Part shown: positions 35,950-45,672 of the stretch, piece by piece
Layout of the letters: the number at the start of each line of letters is the position of its first letter
Numbering within the stretch: position 1 is the first letter of the stretch
Assembly (NCBI GenBank): GCA_025998955.1
Contig: AP024676.1
Coordinates: 4,524,001 to 4,588,000, forward strand
Reading direction: 5' to 3'
Source: Candidatus Roseilinea sp.
GTDB lineage: Bacteria > Chloroflexota > Anaerolineae > J036 > Brachytrichaceae
Length of the DNA stretch: 64,000 bases
Position numbers and translations under genes: made by a program
Notes under the pieces: model-generated
The model's input: the letters and a program-made list of their open reading frames with translations, nothing else
Database searches by the model: none
What the model was told of the DNA's origin: nothing

Positions 35950-37662
35950 ATGACTCGGTCGGATTCGACTTCGATATTCAGCCTGGAAGATATTGCGGCG
36001 TCCCTCAGGTCGCAGATCGAAAAGTTCACTCCTACGCTCCAAGCCGTGGACGTCGGCACCGTGCAGGAGGTCGGCGACGGCATCGCGCGCTGCACCGGCC
36101 TCACCAACGTGCAGGCGCAGGAGTTGGTGGAGTTCACCAAGAACGGCACGCTGGGCCTGGCCTTCAACCTGGAACCGGATGAGGTCGGCATCATCATCCT
36201 GGGCGATTACACCGACATCGAAGAAGGCGACACGGTGCGCTCCACCGGCCGCGTCATCTCCGTGCCGGTCGGCGATGCGCTGATCGGCCGCGTGGTGGAC
36301 CCGCTGGGCCGCCCGCTCGACGGCAAGGGCCCGATCAACACCAATAAGTTCCGCCCGCTGGAGCGCATCGCGCCGGGTGTAATCAAGCGCGCCAACGTGG
36401 ACACGCCGCTACAAACCGGCGTGAAGGCGATTGACGCGCTCATCCCGATCGGCCGTGGCCAGCGTGAGCTGATTATCGGCGACCGCAGTACCGGCAAGAC
36501 GGCCGTGTGCATTGACACGATCATCAACCAGAAGGGCAAAGGCGTCGTCTGCATCTACGTCGCCATCGGCCAGAAGCTGGCACAGGTCGCCCGCGTAGTC
36601 AGCACGCTGGAGCAGTACGGCGCGATGGACTACACCATCGTCGTCGTCGCCTCGGCGGCCGACTCGGCCACGCTGCAATACATCGCGCCCTATGCCGGCT
36701 GCGCCATGGGCGAGGAGATCATGGAGAACGGCGTCACCATCGGCGGCCAGTTCATCAACGATGCGTTGTGCGTGTATGACGACCTGACCAAGCACGCCTA
36801 CGCCTATCGCCAGGTGTCGCTACTGCTGCGCCGCCCGCCGGCCCGCGAAGCGTACCCCGGCGACATTTTCTATCTACACTCGCGCCTGCTGGAGCGCGCC
36901 GCGCGCTTGGCCTACCAATGGGTGATCCGCGAGGCCGACGACAGCGACGAATGGGGTGACGGCCATAGCGTCAACGGCAAGATCTACGACGGCGCCATCG
37001 GCGAGGAGACGGCTAAGCACGATATGAAGGCGCTGGCTGCCGAGACCGGCAAGAAATACAAGCTGGTGAAGAACCCACGCACCGGCGGCTCGCTCACCGC
37101 GCTGCCCATCATCGAGACGCAGCTCGGCGACGTGTCGGCCTACATCCCCACCAACGTGATCTCGATCACCGACGGCCAGCTCTTCTTGGAGACCGACCTG
37201 TTCAACGCCGGCATTCGCCCGGCCATCAACGTCGGCATCAGCGTCAGCCGGGTGGGCGGTGATGCGCAAACCCGCGCCATGAAGCAGGTGGCCAGCCGGC
37301 TCAAACTCGACCTGGCGCAGTTCCGCGAGCTGCAAGCGTTTGCCACCTTCGGCAGCGATGTGGACAAGACCACGTTGCAATTGCTGGAGCGCGGTCGGCG
37401 CATGACCGAGTTGCTCAAGCAAAAGCAATACGAGCCGCGCCCGCTGTGGGCGCAGGTGGTGGCGATCTTCGCCGGCACCAACGGCTACCTCGACAAGATC
37501 CCCGTCAACCGCATCCAGGACTGGGAGCAGCAGTTCATCAAGTACATCGAGATGAGCTATCCCGACCTGGTGAACGGCATCATGACGGAGAAGCGCATCA
37601 GCGACGAGAACATCGCCAAGCTGCGCAGCGCGATCGAGGCGTTCAACCGGACCTTCAGCTAA
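35950..37662 (+). CDS. atpA: F1F0 ATP synthase subunit alpha
   Basis: The alpha subunit forms the catalytic hexamer with beta. The 570 residues include the P-loop [28 protein letters not shown]-type segment [20 protein letters not shown], and the signature [20 protein letters not shown]. It is about 55 residues longer than usual. The extra block lies at residues 321-378 (between LLERAAR and [13 protein letters not shown]), and contains [20 protein letters not shown] and a Lys-rich tail. GGAGGAAATGTAG precedes ATG 35950 and a TATACT lies at 35883-35888. birA, not F0 or delta genes, lies upstream, so the operon is split. Confidence 0.96.
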   Translation: MTRSDSTSIFSLEDIAASLRSQIEKFTPTLQAVDVGTVQEVGDGIARCTGLTNVQAQELVEFTKNGTLGLAFNLEPDEVGIIILGDYTDIEEGDTVRSTGRVISVPVGDALIGRVVDPLGRPLDGKGPINTNKFRPLERIAPGVIKRANVDTPLQTGVKAIDALIPIGRGQRELIIGDRSTGKTAVCIDTIINQKGKGVVCIYVAIGQKLAQVARVVSTLEQYGAMDYTIVVVASAADSATLQYIAPYAGCAMGEEIMENGVTIGGQFINDALCVYDDLTKHAYAYRQVSLLLRRPPAREAYPGDIFYLHSRLLERAARLAYQWVIREADDSDEWGDGHSVNGKIYDGAIGEETAKHDMKALAAETGKKYKLVKNPRTGGSLTALPIIETQLGDVSAYIPTNVISITDGQLFLETDLFNAGIRPAINVGISVSRVGGDAQTRAMKQVASRLKLDLAQFRELQAFATFGSDVDKTTLQLLERGRRMTELLKQKQYEPRPLWAQVVAIFAGTNGYLDKIPVNRIQDWEQQFIKYIEMSYPDLVNGIMTEKRISDENIAKLRSAIEAFNRTFS

Positions 37663-37674
37663 GAATCAAGCAGC

Positions 37675-37720
37675 AAGACACAAGAGCCGAGATGGCTCAA
37701 GCTCTTGGCTCTTGTATCTT
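37675..37720. repeat. Hairpin repeat between atpA and atpG
   Basis: AAGACACAAGAGCCGAG (37675-37691) matches the complement of CTCTTGGCTCTTGTATCTT (37702-37720) at 17 of 19 positions. A short T run ends 6 nt before the atpG ATG. It takes the place of a Shine-Dalgarno sequence for atpG, so it could affect translation or attenuate transcription. Confidence 0.75.
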
Positions 37721-37725
37721 TTAAC

Positions 37726-38625
37726 ATGGCCACAGCACGAGAAATCAAGCGGCGCATTCGCAGCGTCAAGAATGTCCGGCAGATCACCAAAGCGCTGGAG
37801 AGTGTGGCGGCCGGTCGCGTGCGGCGCGCGCAGCAGATGGTCGAAGCCACGCGCCCGTATTCGCAGCGCGCGCGCGACTTGCTTGCCAGCGTTGCGTCGC
37901 TCGCCGGCGGCGAGACCAAGCATCCGCTGCTCACCAACCGCGAGCAGGTCAACGGCGCCGCCATCATCCTGATCTCCGGCGATCGCGGCCTGGCCGGCGC
38001 GTTCAACAGCAACGTCTCCCGCGCTGCGTTCAACTTCGCGCGCGACTACGGCAAGCCGGTGCGCTATATCACCATCGGTAAGAAGGGACGCGACTTCATC
38101 TATCGCCGCGGCGGCAAGATCGCCGCCGACTTCTCCGGCATGCCGGCGCGCCCGACGCTGCTGGACACCACGCCGGCAACGCGCGCCGCGATTGACGACT
38201 TCCTCACCGGCGTGGTGGACGAGGTGTATCTGATTTACACCGAGTTCATCAGCGCGACGCAGCAAAAGCCGGTCATCAAGCGGCTTCTGCCCCTGGCGCC
38301 CGAGGCGATCGCGCCGGACCAAGCTCACGCCGGGCCGCGCCCGGCCTATGAATTCGAGCCCGGGCCGGCGGAGATCCTGAACACGCTGCTCCCACGCTTG
38401 ACCGAAATGCAGGTATATCAGGCCGTGCTTGAGTCGCTGGCCAGCTTCTATACCGCGCAGCGCATCGCCATGCGCAACGCCACCGATAACGCATCCGACC
38501 TGATCGTCGCCTATACGCTGAGCTACAACAAAGCGCGCCAGGCCGGCATTACCAACGAGCTGCTCGACATCGCCGGCGGCGCGGAGGCGCTGCGCCAAGC
38601 CATGCAGGAGGCGGCTAAGGCCTAA
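37726..38625 (+). CDS. atpG: F1F0 ATP synthase subunit gamma
   Basis: Gamma is the central stalk that couples F0 rotation to catalysis. The 299 residues have the N-terminal helix REIKRRIRSVKNVRQITKAL and the conserved C-terminal helix RIAMRNATDNASDLIVAYTL with YNKARQAGITNELLDIAGGA. The middle domain has IILISGDRGLAGAFNSNVSR. ATG 37726 is used because the conserved ATAREIK start begins there; an upstream TTG would be inside the hairpin. A GT39-like gene, not atpD, follows. Confidence 0.96.
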   Translation: MATAREIKRRIRSVKNVRQITKALESVAAGRVRRAQQMVEATRPYSQRARDLLASVASLAGGETKHPLLTNREQVNGAAIILISGDRGLAGAFNSNVSRAAFNFARDYGKPVRYITIGKKGRDFIYRRGGKIAADFSGMPARPTLLDTTPATRAAIDDFLTGVVDEVYLIYTEFISATQQKPVIKRLLPLAPEAIAPDQAHAGPRPAYEFEPGPAEILNTLLPRLTEMQVYQAVLESLASFYTAQRIAMRNATDNASDLIVAYTLSYNKARQAGITNELLDIAGGAEALRQAMQEAAKA

Positions 38626-38702
38626 TCTGGTCGTTTGAAAGTCGTCATGCCGGCATAGGCTGCTGACCCGCTTGATTGCGCTATGCTTGTAGCTTGCGCA
38701 TC

Positions 38703-40520
38703 ATGGATCTCGTGCAAGCTACGCCTGCACCGGCAAAGTCAACGAAGACAATCGGCATCGCTGTGCGAACGGCGCGCTATGTCCCGCTCATCGCGGCGAT
38801 GGCCATCTTTCTTGCCTTCTCGCTGCACCAATTGCATCTGCCCGGCTTGTACTACGACGAGGCGCTCGATCTGGCGCCGATGTTGGATCTGATGCAAGGC
38901 CGGCAGCCGGAGCTGCTACGCGGCATCGGCATTGGCCACTTCCCGGTCATGCTGCTCGATTACATGGGCAGCCTGGGCGGCTACATCACGCTGCCCTTCA
39001 TGGGGTTGTTGGGGCCGGGCTACGTGGCGGCGCGCGCGCAGCCCATTTTCTTCTCCTGCGTCACAATCGTGCTGGCTTGGATGTTGGCGCGCCGCTGGTT
39101 CGGCTATGGTGTTGCATCGGTGACTGTGCTATTGCTGGCAGTGAACCCCTCCTTCATCTGGTTCAGCCGGCAGGGCATCAGTGTGACAAGTGTGATGACC
39201 GTGTTCTCGATCGGCTCGCTGTTGTTGCTCGACGAGGTGGTTCGCACAGAGAGCCAGTCGTCCAGTGCCAAAGGTCGAGCCTTGGCTTTGGCCGCCGGCG
39301 TGCTGATCGGCCTGGGGCTGTGGGCCAAATTGCTGTTCCTGCGCTGGGTGATCGTGTTGATCGTCATCGGCGCGGTGTTCTTGTTCACGCGCAGCCGTGA
39401 AGCGCGACGCACCCAGAGCCAGCGCGAACACCTGATCGCGCTCGCGCCGGCGCTGCTGTGTGCACTGGCCGGCGTGCTGCTCGGCGCGCTGCCGCTGATC
39501 TACTACAACCTGGCCGGCCTGATCCGCGATGGTCAGGCTTGGACGGTCACGCTCCTGCTCGATTCGCTCACGCGCCCCACGCAGCAGTTCGGCGTGAACA
39601 ACCTGGATTTCCTACACAATATTCAGAAGGCCGTTGACGACGCGCGCGTATTCGTGGACGGCAGCTACTTCTGGTACAACGGCGTGCCGTTCAGCAACGT
39701 CTATGCCGTGCCGTCGCTGATCCTCAGCGCAACCGTCGGCGGAGCCCTGGCGATCATCCGCGGGCGCGGGCTGGGCGAGCTGCCACCGGCGCAGCAGGGT
39801 CGGCGCGACGAAGCGCGCCGGTTCTTCGCGATCCTGGCGAGCATGGCTACCCTGGTTGTGCTGGGCGCGTTCACCGTCTCCGGCCTGTGGTCCACCCATC
39901 AGTTCATCATGTTGCCCCTGCCGCAGTTGATGGTGGCCTGCGCGGCGATGTGGTTGGCGGAGTTCGTCACAGGCTTCGTGACACGGGGACACGAGGACAC
40001 GGGGACACGGAGACAAGGGGACACGGAGACAAAGAGAAATCGCCTGGTCGCCTTGTCGTCCCTTCTCCTTGTCTCTCTGCTTCTGGCGCTGCCTGTCAGC
40101 CGAGACGTGTGGGTGAACGAGCAGCACCACGCGACCCTGGCGCGCACCGGCGGCTCGGGGCGCTTCTCGGACGCAATCTACAAGCTGGCCGACTGGCTCG
40201 ATGCCAATGGCGTGCACGAGCCGGTTGCGCTGGACTGGGGCATCGAGAAGAACCTGCGCGTGTTGACGGCAGATCGTGTGCGCCCGGTAGAGATTTTCGG
40301 TTTCTCGGAGCAGGCCGACGAAGGCTTCCGCCGACGCGCCGCCGAGATGCTGCAGGACCCCGACCGGCGCTACATCGTGCTCTGGGAACGATTTGCCGTT
40401 TATAATCGCCGAAAAGACTTCACCGAAATCGCGAATCGGATGGGCCGGCAGGTCGTCGAAACCTTCATCGCACACGAGAAGAGTGGCCTGCCCGTGTATG
40501 TCGTGCTAGAGGCCAGATAA
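38703..40520 (+). CDS. GT39-like multi-membrane glycosyltransferase
   Basis: The 605-residue protein has about ten membrane helices and the ArnT/PMT-like arrangement: after helix 1 comes LPGLYYDEALDLAPM with acidic residues of the first loop, the usual metal and substrate site. Other segments are YGVASVTVLLLAVNPSFIWF and GVLIGLGLWAKLLFLRWVIV. It probably transfers a sugar from a polyprenyl-phosphate carrier to a cell-surface acceptor. It is inserted between atpG and atpD, an unusual place. Residues encoded by 39981-40036 (TRGHEDTGTRRQGDTETKR) come from a tandem repeat in a cytosolic or periplasmic loop. ATG 38703 is chosen; an upstream frame adds nine residues. Confidence 0.8.
   Translation: MDLVQATPAPAKSTKTIGIAVRTARYVPLIAAMAIFLAFSLHQLHLPGLYYDEALDLAPMLDLMQGRQPELLRGIGIGHFPVMLLDYMGSLGGYITLPFMGLLGPGYVAARAQPIFFSCVTIVLAWMLARRWFGYGVASVTVLLLAVNPSFIWFSRQGISVTSVMTVFSIGSLLLLDEVVRTESQSSSAKGRALALAAGVLIGLGLWAKLLFLRWVIVLIVIGAVFLFTRSREARRTQSQREHLIALAPALLCALAGVLLGALPLIYYNLAGLIRDGQAWTVTLLLDSLTRPTQQFGVNNLDFLHNIQKAVDDARVFVDGSYFWYNGVPFSNVYAVPSLILSATVGGALAIIRGRGLGELPPAQQGRRDEARRFFAILASMATLVVLGAFTVSGLWSTHQFIMLPLPQLMVACAAMWLAEFVTGFVTRGHEDTGTRRQGDTETKRNRLVALSSLLLVSLLLALPVSRDVWVNEQHHATLARTGGSGRFSDAIYKLADWLDANGVHEPVALDWGIEKNLRVLTADRVRPVEIFGFSEQADEGFRRRAAEMLQDPDRRYIVLWERFAVYNRRKDFTEIANRMGRQVVETFIAHEKSGLPVYVVLEAR
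39981..40036 (+). repeat. GGGGACACG tandem repeat inside the GT39-like gene
   Basis: Degenerate units of 8-9 bp (ACACGGGG, ACACGAGG, ACACGGGG, ACACGGAG, ACAAGGGG, ACACGGAG, ACAAAGAG) run in frame through the gene. The next 40 bp are pyrimidine-rich (CTTGTCGTCCCTTCTCCTTG) and can pair with it, so the whole is an imperfect hairpin. Confidence 0.75.
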
Positions 40521-42042
<1,522 letters not shown>

Positions 42043-42054
42043 GCAATTTTGCCT

Positions 42055-42483
42055 ATGCCGTTGCATCTTGAAATCGTCACAAGCGAACGCACCGTGTTCA
42101 GCGGCGACGTGGACATGGTGACCGTGCCCGGCGCCGGCGGCGTGATGGGCGTGTTGCCGCATCACGCGCCGGTGCTCTCTACGCTAAAGCCGGGCGAATT
42201 GCGCGTCAAGATCGGCGACGAAGTGCAGGAGTTCGCCATCGGCGGTGGCTTTGTGGACATCCACGACAATCGCGTGATCATCCTGGCCGACAGCGCCGAG
42301 CGCGCCGACGAGATTGACATCGCCCGCGCCGAGGCCGCCCGCGCGCGTGCCGAGGAATTGTTGAAGAACCCGCCGCCGAACAAAGAAGACCTGTTCAAGC
42401 TCGAAGCGGCGCTGCGCAAGAGCACTGTGCGTTTGAATGTGGCCATGCGCCGGCGCACCCATCGCGGCGAATCGCACAGCTGA
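42055..42483 (+). CDS. atpC: F1F0 ATP synthase subunit epsilon
   Basis: Epsilon is the inhibitory and coupling subunit. The 142 residues have the N-terminal beta barrel (LHLEIVTSERTVFSGDVDMV, GVMGVLPHHAPVLSTLKPGE) and a C-terminal helical pair (ARAEAARARAEELLKNPPPN). ATG 42055 begins the family homology; anything upstream is the hairpin repeat. It ends the atp cluster. No gene for subunit a, b, c or delta is in the window. Confidence 0.95.
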   Translation: MPLHLEIVTSERTVFSGDVDMVTVPGAGGVMGVLPHHAPVLSTLKPGELRVKIGDEVQEFAIGGGFVDIHDNRVIILADSAERADEIDIARAEAARARAEELLKNPPPNKEDLFKLEAALRKSTVRLNVAMRRRTHRGESHS

Positions 42484-42576
42484 CGCTGCAGGTGGGTCGC
42501 TGCGCATCCCTCGCGCGCCGTGTGAGGCGCTCGTGGAGATTGTCGCTGGGCTACCTGCCATAGGTCATCGAACATC

Positions 42577-43581
42577 ATGGGCATCCTTCGGGCAGAGATC
42601 GGCATAGACCTGGGCACCGTCAACGTCGTCGTGTACGTGCGGGGCAAAGGCATCGTCATCCAGGAGCCCTCTGTCGTTGCCATCCTCTCGCGCGAGGAGA
42701 CGGTCGTGGAAGTCGGCGAAGAGGCGCGCCAGATGTATGGCCGCACGCCTGACGAGATCGAAGTCGCCCGGCCGCTGCGCGACGGCGTGATCGCCGACTA
42801 CCAGGTGACCCAGAGGATGCTCCAGCACTTCGTCAACAAGGCGAAGGGGTTCAGCCTCTTGCCTCCTCGCGTGGTGATCGGCGTCCCTTACGGCGTGACG
42901 AGCGTCGAACGCCGCGCGGTGCGCGAGGCAGCGATCGAAGCCGGCGCGGGCGAAGTGTATCCGATCCGTGAACCGCTGGCCGCTGCCTACGGTGCCGGGT
43001 TGCCGGTGGATACTGCCACGGGAAACTTGGTCGTGGATATCGGTGGCGGCACCGCCGAAGCTGCCGTGGTCTCGATGAACGGCATCGTCGTCGCCAACTC
43101 CGTGCGCGTCGGCGGCCTCAAGCTCGACGCGGCGATCCAAAACTTCATCCGCCGCAAATACAACCTGGCCATCGGCGAGCCGACCGCCGAAGAGATCAAG
43201 ATCAACATCGGCAGCGCCCTCCCGCTCGAAGAAGAGATGTACATGCAGGTGCAGGGGCGCGACCAAGTCACCGGTCTGCCGCGCACGATCGAGGTTTCGA
43301 CTAACGAGATCGTCGAGGCACTGCAAGAGCCGCTGTCGCAAATCTCCGCTTGTGTGAAGTCGGTGTTGGAGCGCACGCCGCCCGAGCTGGCCTCCGACAT
43401 CATTGATCGCGGCATGGCGCTGACGGGTGGCACGGCGCTGCTGCACAAGCTCGACGAATACCTCACCCGCGAGACCGGCATCCCGGCCTACGTCGCCGAT
43501 GCGCCGATCGCTTGTGTCGCCCTGGGCACGGGTCGCGCACTCGAAAATATCGAGGTGCTGAAGCGCACCGAATTCATCTGA
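42577..43581 (+). CDS. mreB: Rod shape-determining protein MreB-like
   Basis: The 334-residue actin homologue forms membrane-bound filaments that guide wall synthesis. Motifs are [20 protein letters not shown] (phosphate 1), [35 protein letters not shown] (phosphate 2) and [18 protein letters not shown] (adenosine motif). No mreC or mreD follows; maf comes next. The protein could also be an MreB paralogue, since it starts with a short segment (MGILRAE) instead of the longer amphipathic tail. No strong ribosome binding site is seen. Confidence 0.92.
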   Translation: MGILRAEIGIDLGTVNVVVYVRGKGIVIQEPSVVAILSREETVVEVGEEARQMYGRTPDEIEVARPLRDGVIADYQVTQRMLQHFVNKAKGFSLLPPRVVIGVPYGVTSVERRAVREAAIEAGAGEVYPIREPLAAAYGAGLPVDTATGNLVVDIGGGTAEAAVVSMNGIVVANSVRVGGLKLDAAIQNFIRRKYNLAIGEPTAEEIKINIGSALPLEEEMYMQVQGRDQVTGLPRTIEVSTNEIVEALQEPLSQISACVKSVLERTPPELASDIIDRGMALTGGTALLHKLDEYLTRETGIPAYVADAPIACVALGTGRALENIEVLKRTEFI

Positions 43582-43607
43582 ACGATTGCAGATTTTGACG
43601 TGTGGGT

Positions 43608-43754
43608 GGAGATTAGAGATTAGAGATTAGAGATTTGGGATTGGAGATCTCGATTTGCTGCTTATGAACGATTCATCGCAACTGCCAATCCTTAATCCTC
43701 AACCTCTAATCTCGAATCTCAAATCGTCAATCCCCAATCCCCAATCCCCAATCG
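43608..43754. repeat. Large AGAGATT/AATCTC inverted repeat at the maf start
   Basis: The left arm (43608-43655) consists of GAGATTAGAGATTAGAGATT and similar units. The right arm (43683-43754) consists of AATCCTTAATCC, CTCTAATCTCGAATCTC and CCCCAATCCCCAATCCCCAAT. Only about 25 bp separate them. The right arm is translated as the first 30 residues of Maf. Confidence 0.85.
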
Positions 43755-44482
43755 TCCTGGCTTCGGCCTCGCCGCGCCGGCGAGAGTTGCTTACCTTGCT
43801 CGGGGTGACGTTCCACGTGTGTCCCGCCGACGTGGATGAGGCGGCGCTGCCGGACGAGACGCCGCTGGAGACCCAACACCGCATCACGCGCGAGAAAGCA
43901 CGGATTGCGCAGCAGAGATTAGAGATCGGAGATTGCGCAGCTCAGGTCGAGCGGTTGCCTATATCGTACGCAATCCCCAATCCCCAATCTCCGATCTCCG
44001 ATCCGATCATTATCGCCTGCGACACGACGGTGCTGCTGGATGGCGAGATGTTGAACAAGCCGGCCGATGCCGACGAGGCGCGCACCATGCTGCGTCGCCT
44101 GCGCGGGCGCACACACGAGGTACAGTCGGCGATCGTCGTGCGCCAGAGCACACGCGAGCGCACGGGCATCGTCTCGTCGCAAGTCACCATGCGTGACTAC
44201 GGCGATGATGAAATTGAGGCCTACATAGCCACTGGCGATCCGTTCGACAAAGCGGGCGGCTACGCCGCACAGCATCCCTCCTTCCAGCCCATCGCGCAAA
44301 TTCGCGGCTGCCCGCTCAACGTTGTTGGCCTCGCCCTGTGCCATCTGCGCTCTCTGTTGCCGCACTTGCCCGACCCGGCCCCGGTATGCGAACTGTTCAC
44401 CGGCGCGCCGTGCCCGCAGATCCTGGACGATCCCGGCCATGTCGTCATGCGTTTAAGGTCGCCGCGTAGCCCGGCAGGGTGA
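43664..44482 (+). CDS. maf: Maf-type nucleoside triphosphate pyrophosphatase
   Basis: Maf proteins hydrolyse non-canonical or canonical nucleoside triphosphates to monophosphates. Core motifs are IVLASASPRRRELLTLLGV, ETPLETQHRITREKARI, IIIACDTTVLLDGEMLNKPA and LRRLRGRTHEVQSAI, with GDPFDKAGGYAAQ near the end. The 272 residues exceed the usual 190-210 because of two repeat-encoded blocks: an N-terminal extension (PQPLISNLKSSIPNPQSP) and an insertion before IIIACDTT (EIGDCAAQVERLPISYAIPN). The peptide IPNPQSPI occurs in both. Catalytic residues are kept, so it may be active. ATG 43664 lies inside the repeat; where translation truly starts is uncertain. Confidence 0.88.
   Translation: MNDSSQLPILNPQPLISNLKSSIPNPQSPIVLASASPRRRELLTLLGVTFHVCPADVDEAALPDETPLETQHRITREKARIAQQRLEIGDCAAQVERLPISYAIPNPQSPISDPIIIACDTTVLLDGEMLNKPADADEARTMLRRLRGRTHEVQSAIVVRQSTRERTGIVSSQVTMRDYGDDEIEAYIATGDPFDKAGGYAAQHPSFQPIAQIRGCPLNVVGLALCHLRSLLPHLPDPAPVCELFTGAPCPQILDDPGHVVMRLRSPRSPAG
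43914..44004. repeat. AGAGATT/AATCTC hairpin inside maf
   Basis: AGAGATTAGAGATCGGAGAT (from 43914) pairs with the complement of CCCAATCTCCGATCTCCGAT (ending about 44004). The frame is open through both arms and the 30 bp loop. It inserts about 25 residues between two conserved Maf blocks. Confidence 0.85.
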
Positions 44483-44503
44483 ATTCGTGCATAGGGGCAA
44501 AAG

Positions 44504-44576
44504 GGCGCGGACTCCGCTCCGCGCCTAGATATGCCGCGAATGGGGCAGAGCGTGCCCTGGCTAATACGTCTGCCCC
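44504..44576. repeat. Two GC-rich hairpins after maf
   Basis: GGCGCGGA (44504-44511) pairs with TCCGCGCC (44518-44525), and GGGGCAGA (44542-44549) with TCTGCCCC (44569-44576). Both are perfect 8 bp stems without T runs. They lie between maf and the rpmH promoter. Confidence 0.5.
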
Positions 44577-44620
44577 TGTTGGTGAATGCCCCCGCCCGGC
44601 GTAACGCGCGTCAATTTCGG

Positions 44621-44626
44621 TATAAT
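44621..44626 (+). promoter_or_regulatory. -10 element of the rpmH cluster
   Basis: A perfect TATAAT lies 91 nt upstream of rpmH, giving a leader of about 85 nt. The -35 region is poor. Confidence 0.5.
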
Positions 44627-44717
44627 CCGCAGGCTTCGTTTCTGGACTTTTGCCAAGGCTAGGCATCTGCCGGACGCCTTCGGTGAGTTTGAACGACTGA
44701 GCAAGAGGAGCTACGAG

Positions 44718-44939
44718 ATGCCAAAGCGAACGTATCAACCGAAGAAGCGACGTCGCGTGCGTGTGCACGGTTTTCGGGCGCGCATGTCAACCAAGAGTGG
44801 CCGCAAGGTGCTCGCCGCGCGTCGCGCCAAGGGCCGCAAGGTGCTGACGGTATCGGCCAACAACCACGTCAAGAAGGTGGACTGGAATGCTGTGTATTCT
44901 CCGGCCAAGAGCAAACGAGGCACGGCAGGCAGCAAGTAG
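44718..44939 (+). CDS. rpmH: Ribosomal protein bL34 with C-terminal extension
   Basis: The first 49 residues are a standard bL34 ([39 protein letters not shown]). Another 24 residues follow ([20 protein letters not shown]), so the 73-residue protein is well above the usual 44-50. GAGGAGCTACGAG precedes ATG 44718. It is followed by rnpA and yidD, the conserved bacterial order. The extension may be lineage-specific. Confidence 0.95.
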   Translation: MPKRTYQPKKRRRVRVHGFRARMSTKSGRKVLAARRAKGRKVLTVSANNHVKKVDWNAVYSPAKSKRGTAGSK

Positions 44940-44940
44940 G

Positions 44941-45029
44941 AATTGAAAGTTGAGAATGGAGAAACAGCGAGAAGACCAAAAGAGCGTTGCAGCACGCTTT
45001 CTGAACTCTTCGATTCTCAATTCTCAATT
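44941..45029. repeat. Hairpin repeat between rpmH and rnpA
   Basis: AATTGAAAGTTGAGAATGGA (from 44941) pairs imperfectly with the complement of CGATTCTCAATTCTCAATTT (45011-45030). An inner AAGAGCGTTGCAGCACGCTTT hairpin lies between. The right arm runs to the rnpA start, leaving no room for a ribosome binding site. Confidence 0.75.
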
Positions 45030-45031
45030 TG

Positions 45032-45403
45032 ATGTTGGAAAGGCTGACGAAGAAGGAGGACTTCGAGCGGGTGCGTCGAGATGGTGCGCGATGGCGCGGC
45101 AAGTATTGCACGTTGAACGCTGCACGCGCGCTGACCAGGGCAGATGAAGCTGAACCACGAACACGGGTTGGCTACATCACGCCCCGTGCTCTCGGCAGCG
45201 CCGTGAAGCGCAACCGCGCCCGGCGACTGTTGCGCGAGGCAACCCGCCAACTGTCTGCCTCGATCGCTCCCGGCTGGGACATCGTGCTGATCGCGCAACC
45301 GGCGATCATCGTCGAATCGGCGCGCATGCCGCAGGTGCAGGAGGATTTGCTGTGGTTGCTGAACAGAGCTCATCTGATCCCGACGGCGCCTATCGCGAGG
45401 TGA
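45032..45403 (+). CDS. rnpA: Ribonuclease P protein component
   Basis: The protein subunit of RNase P matures tRNA 5' ends with the catalytic RNA. The 123 residues begin [20 protein letters not shown] and include the RNR-type motif [19 protein letters not shown], with DIVLIAQPA and [10 protein letters not shown] in the C-terminal half. An in-frame TTG directly before the ATG is an alternative. It starts in the right arm of a hairpin repeat, and its 3' end is 29 bp before yidD. Confidence 0.93.
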   Translation: MLERLTKKEDFERVRRDGARWRGKYCTLNAARALTRADEAEPRTRVGYITPRALGSAVKRNRARRLLREATRQLSASIAPGWDIVLIAQPAIIVESARMPQVQEDLLWLLNRAHLIPTAPIAR

Positions 45404-45432
45404 CGCTCGAATCATACTCGCGGCGCGCGCAG

Positions 45433-45657
45433 ATGAAACAGGCGCTCCTCGACCGGCTGATGATCGGCGCGATTCGCTTCTATCAGCTGGCCATCTCTCC
45501 TGCGCTCCCGCCATCGTGTCGCTTCTATCCCACGTGCAGCGAATACACGCTGCAGGCCATCGCCAAGTATGGCGCTCTGAAAGGGCTGTGGCTCGGCGTC
45601 AAACGCATCGCGCGCTGTCATCCTTTCCATCCCGGCGGATACGATCCGGTGCCCTGA
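45433..45657 (+). CDS. yidD: Membrane protein insertion efficiency factor YidD
   Basis: The 74-residue protein has the three-Cys YidD signature: [40 protein letters not shown], and [18 protein letters not shown]. It assists YidC-dependent insertion at the inner membrane. ATG 45433 gives the usual length; a longer in-frame start would overlap rnpA. The yidC gene that normally follows is absent and a beta-propeller lipoprotein gene takes its place. Confidence 0.93.
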   Translation: MKQALLDRLMIGAIRFYQLAISPALPPSCRFYPTCSEYTLQAIAKYGALKGLWLGVKRIARCHPFHPGGYDPVP

Positions 45658-45672
45658 GCGCTCGAACCGACC

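Noticed and set aside
37675-37725. Rho-independent terminator separating atpA from atpG
   Set aside because: The T run is short and the atpG start is only 6 nt away; the genes belong to one complex, so an attenuating or stabilising repeat is more likely.
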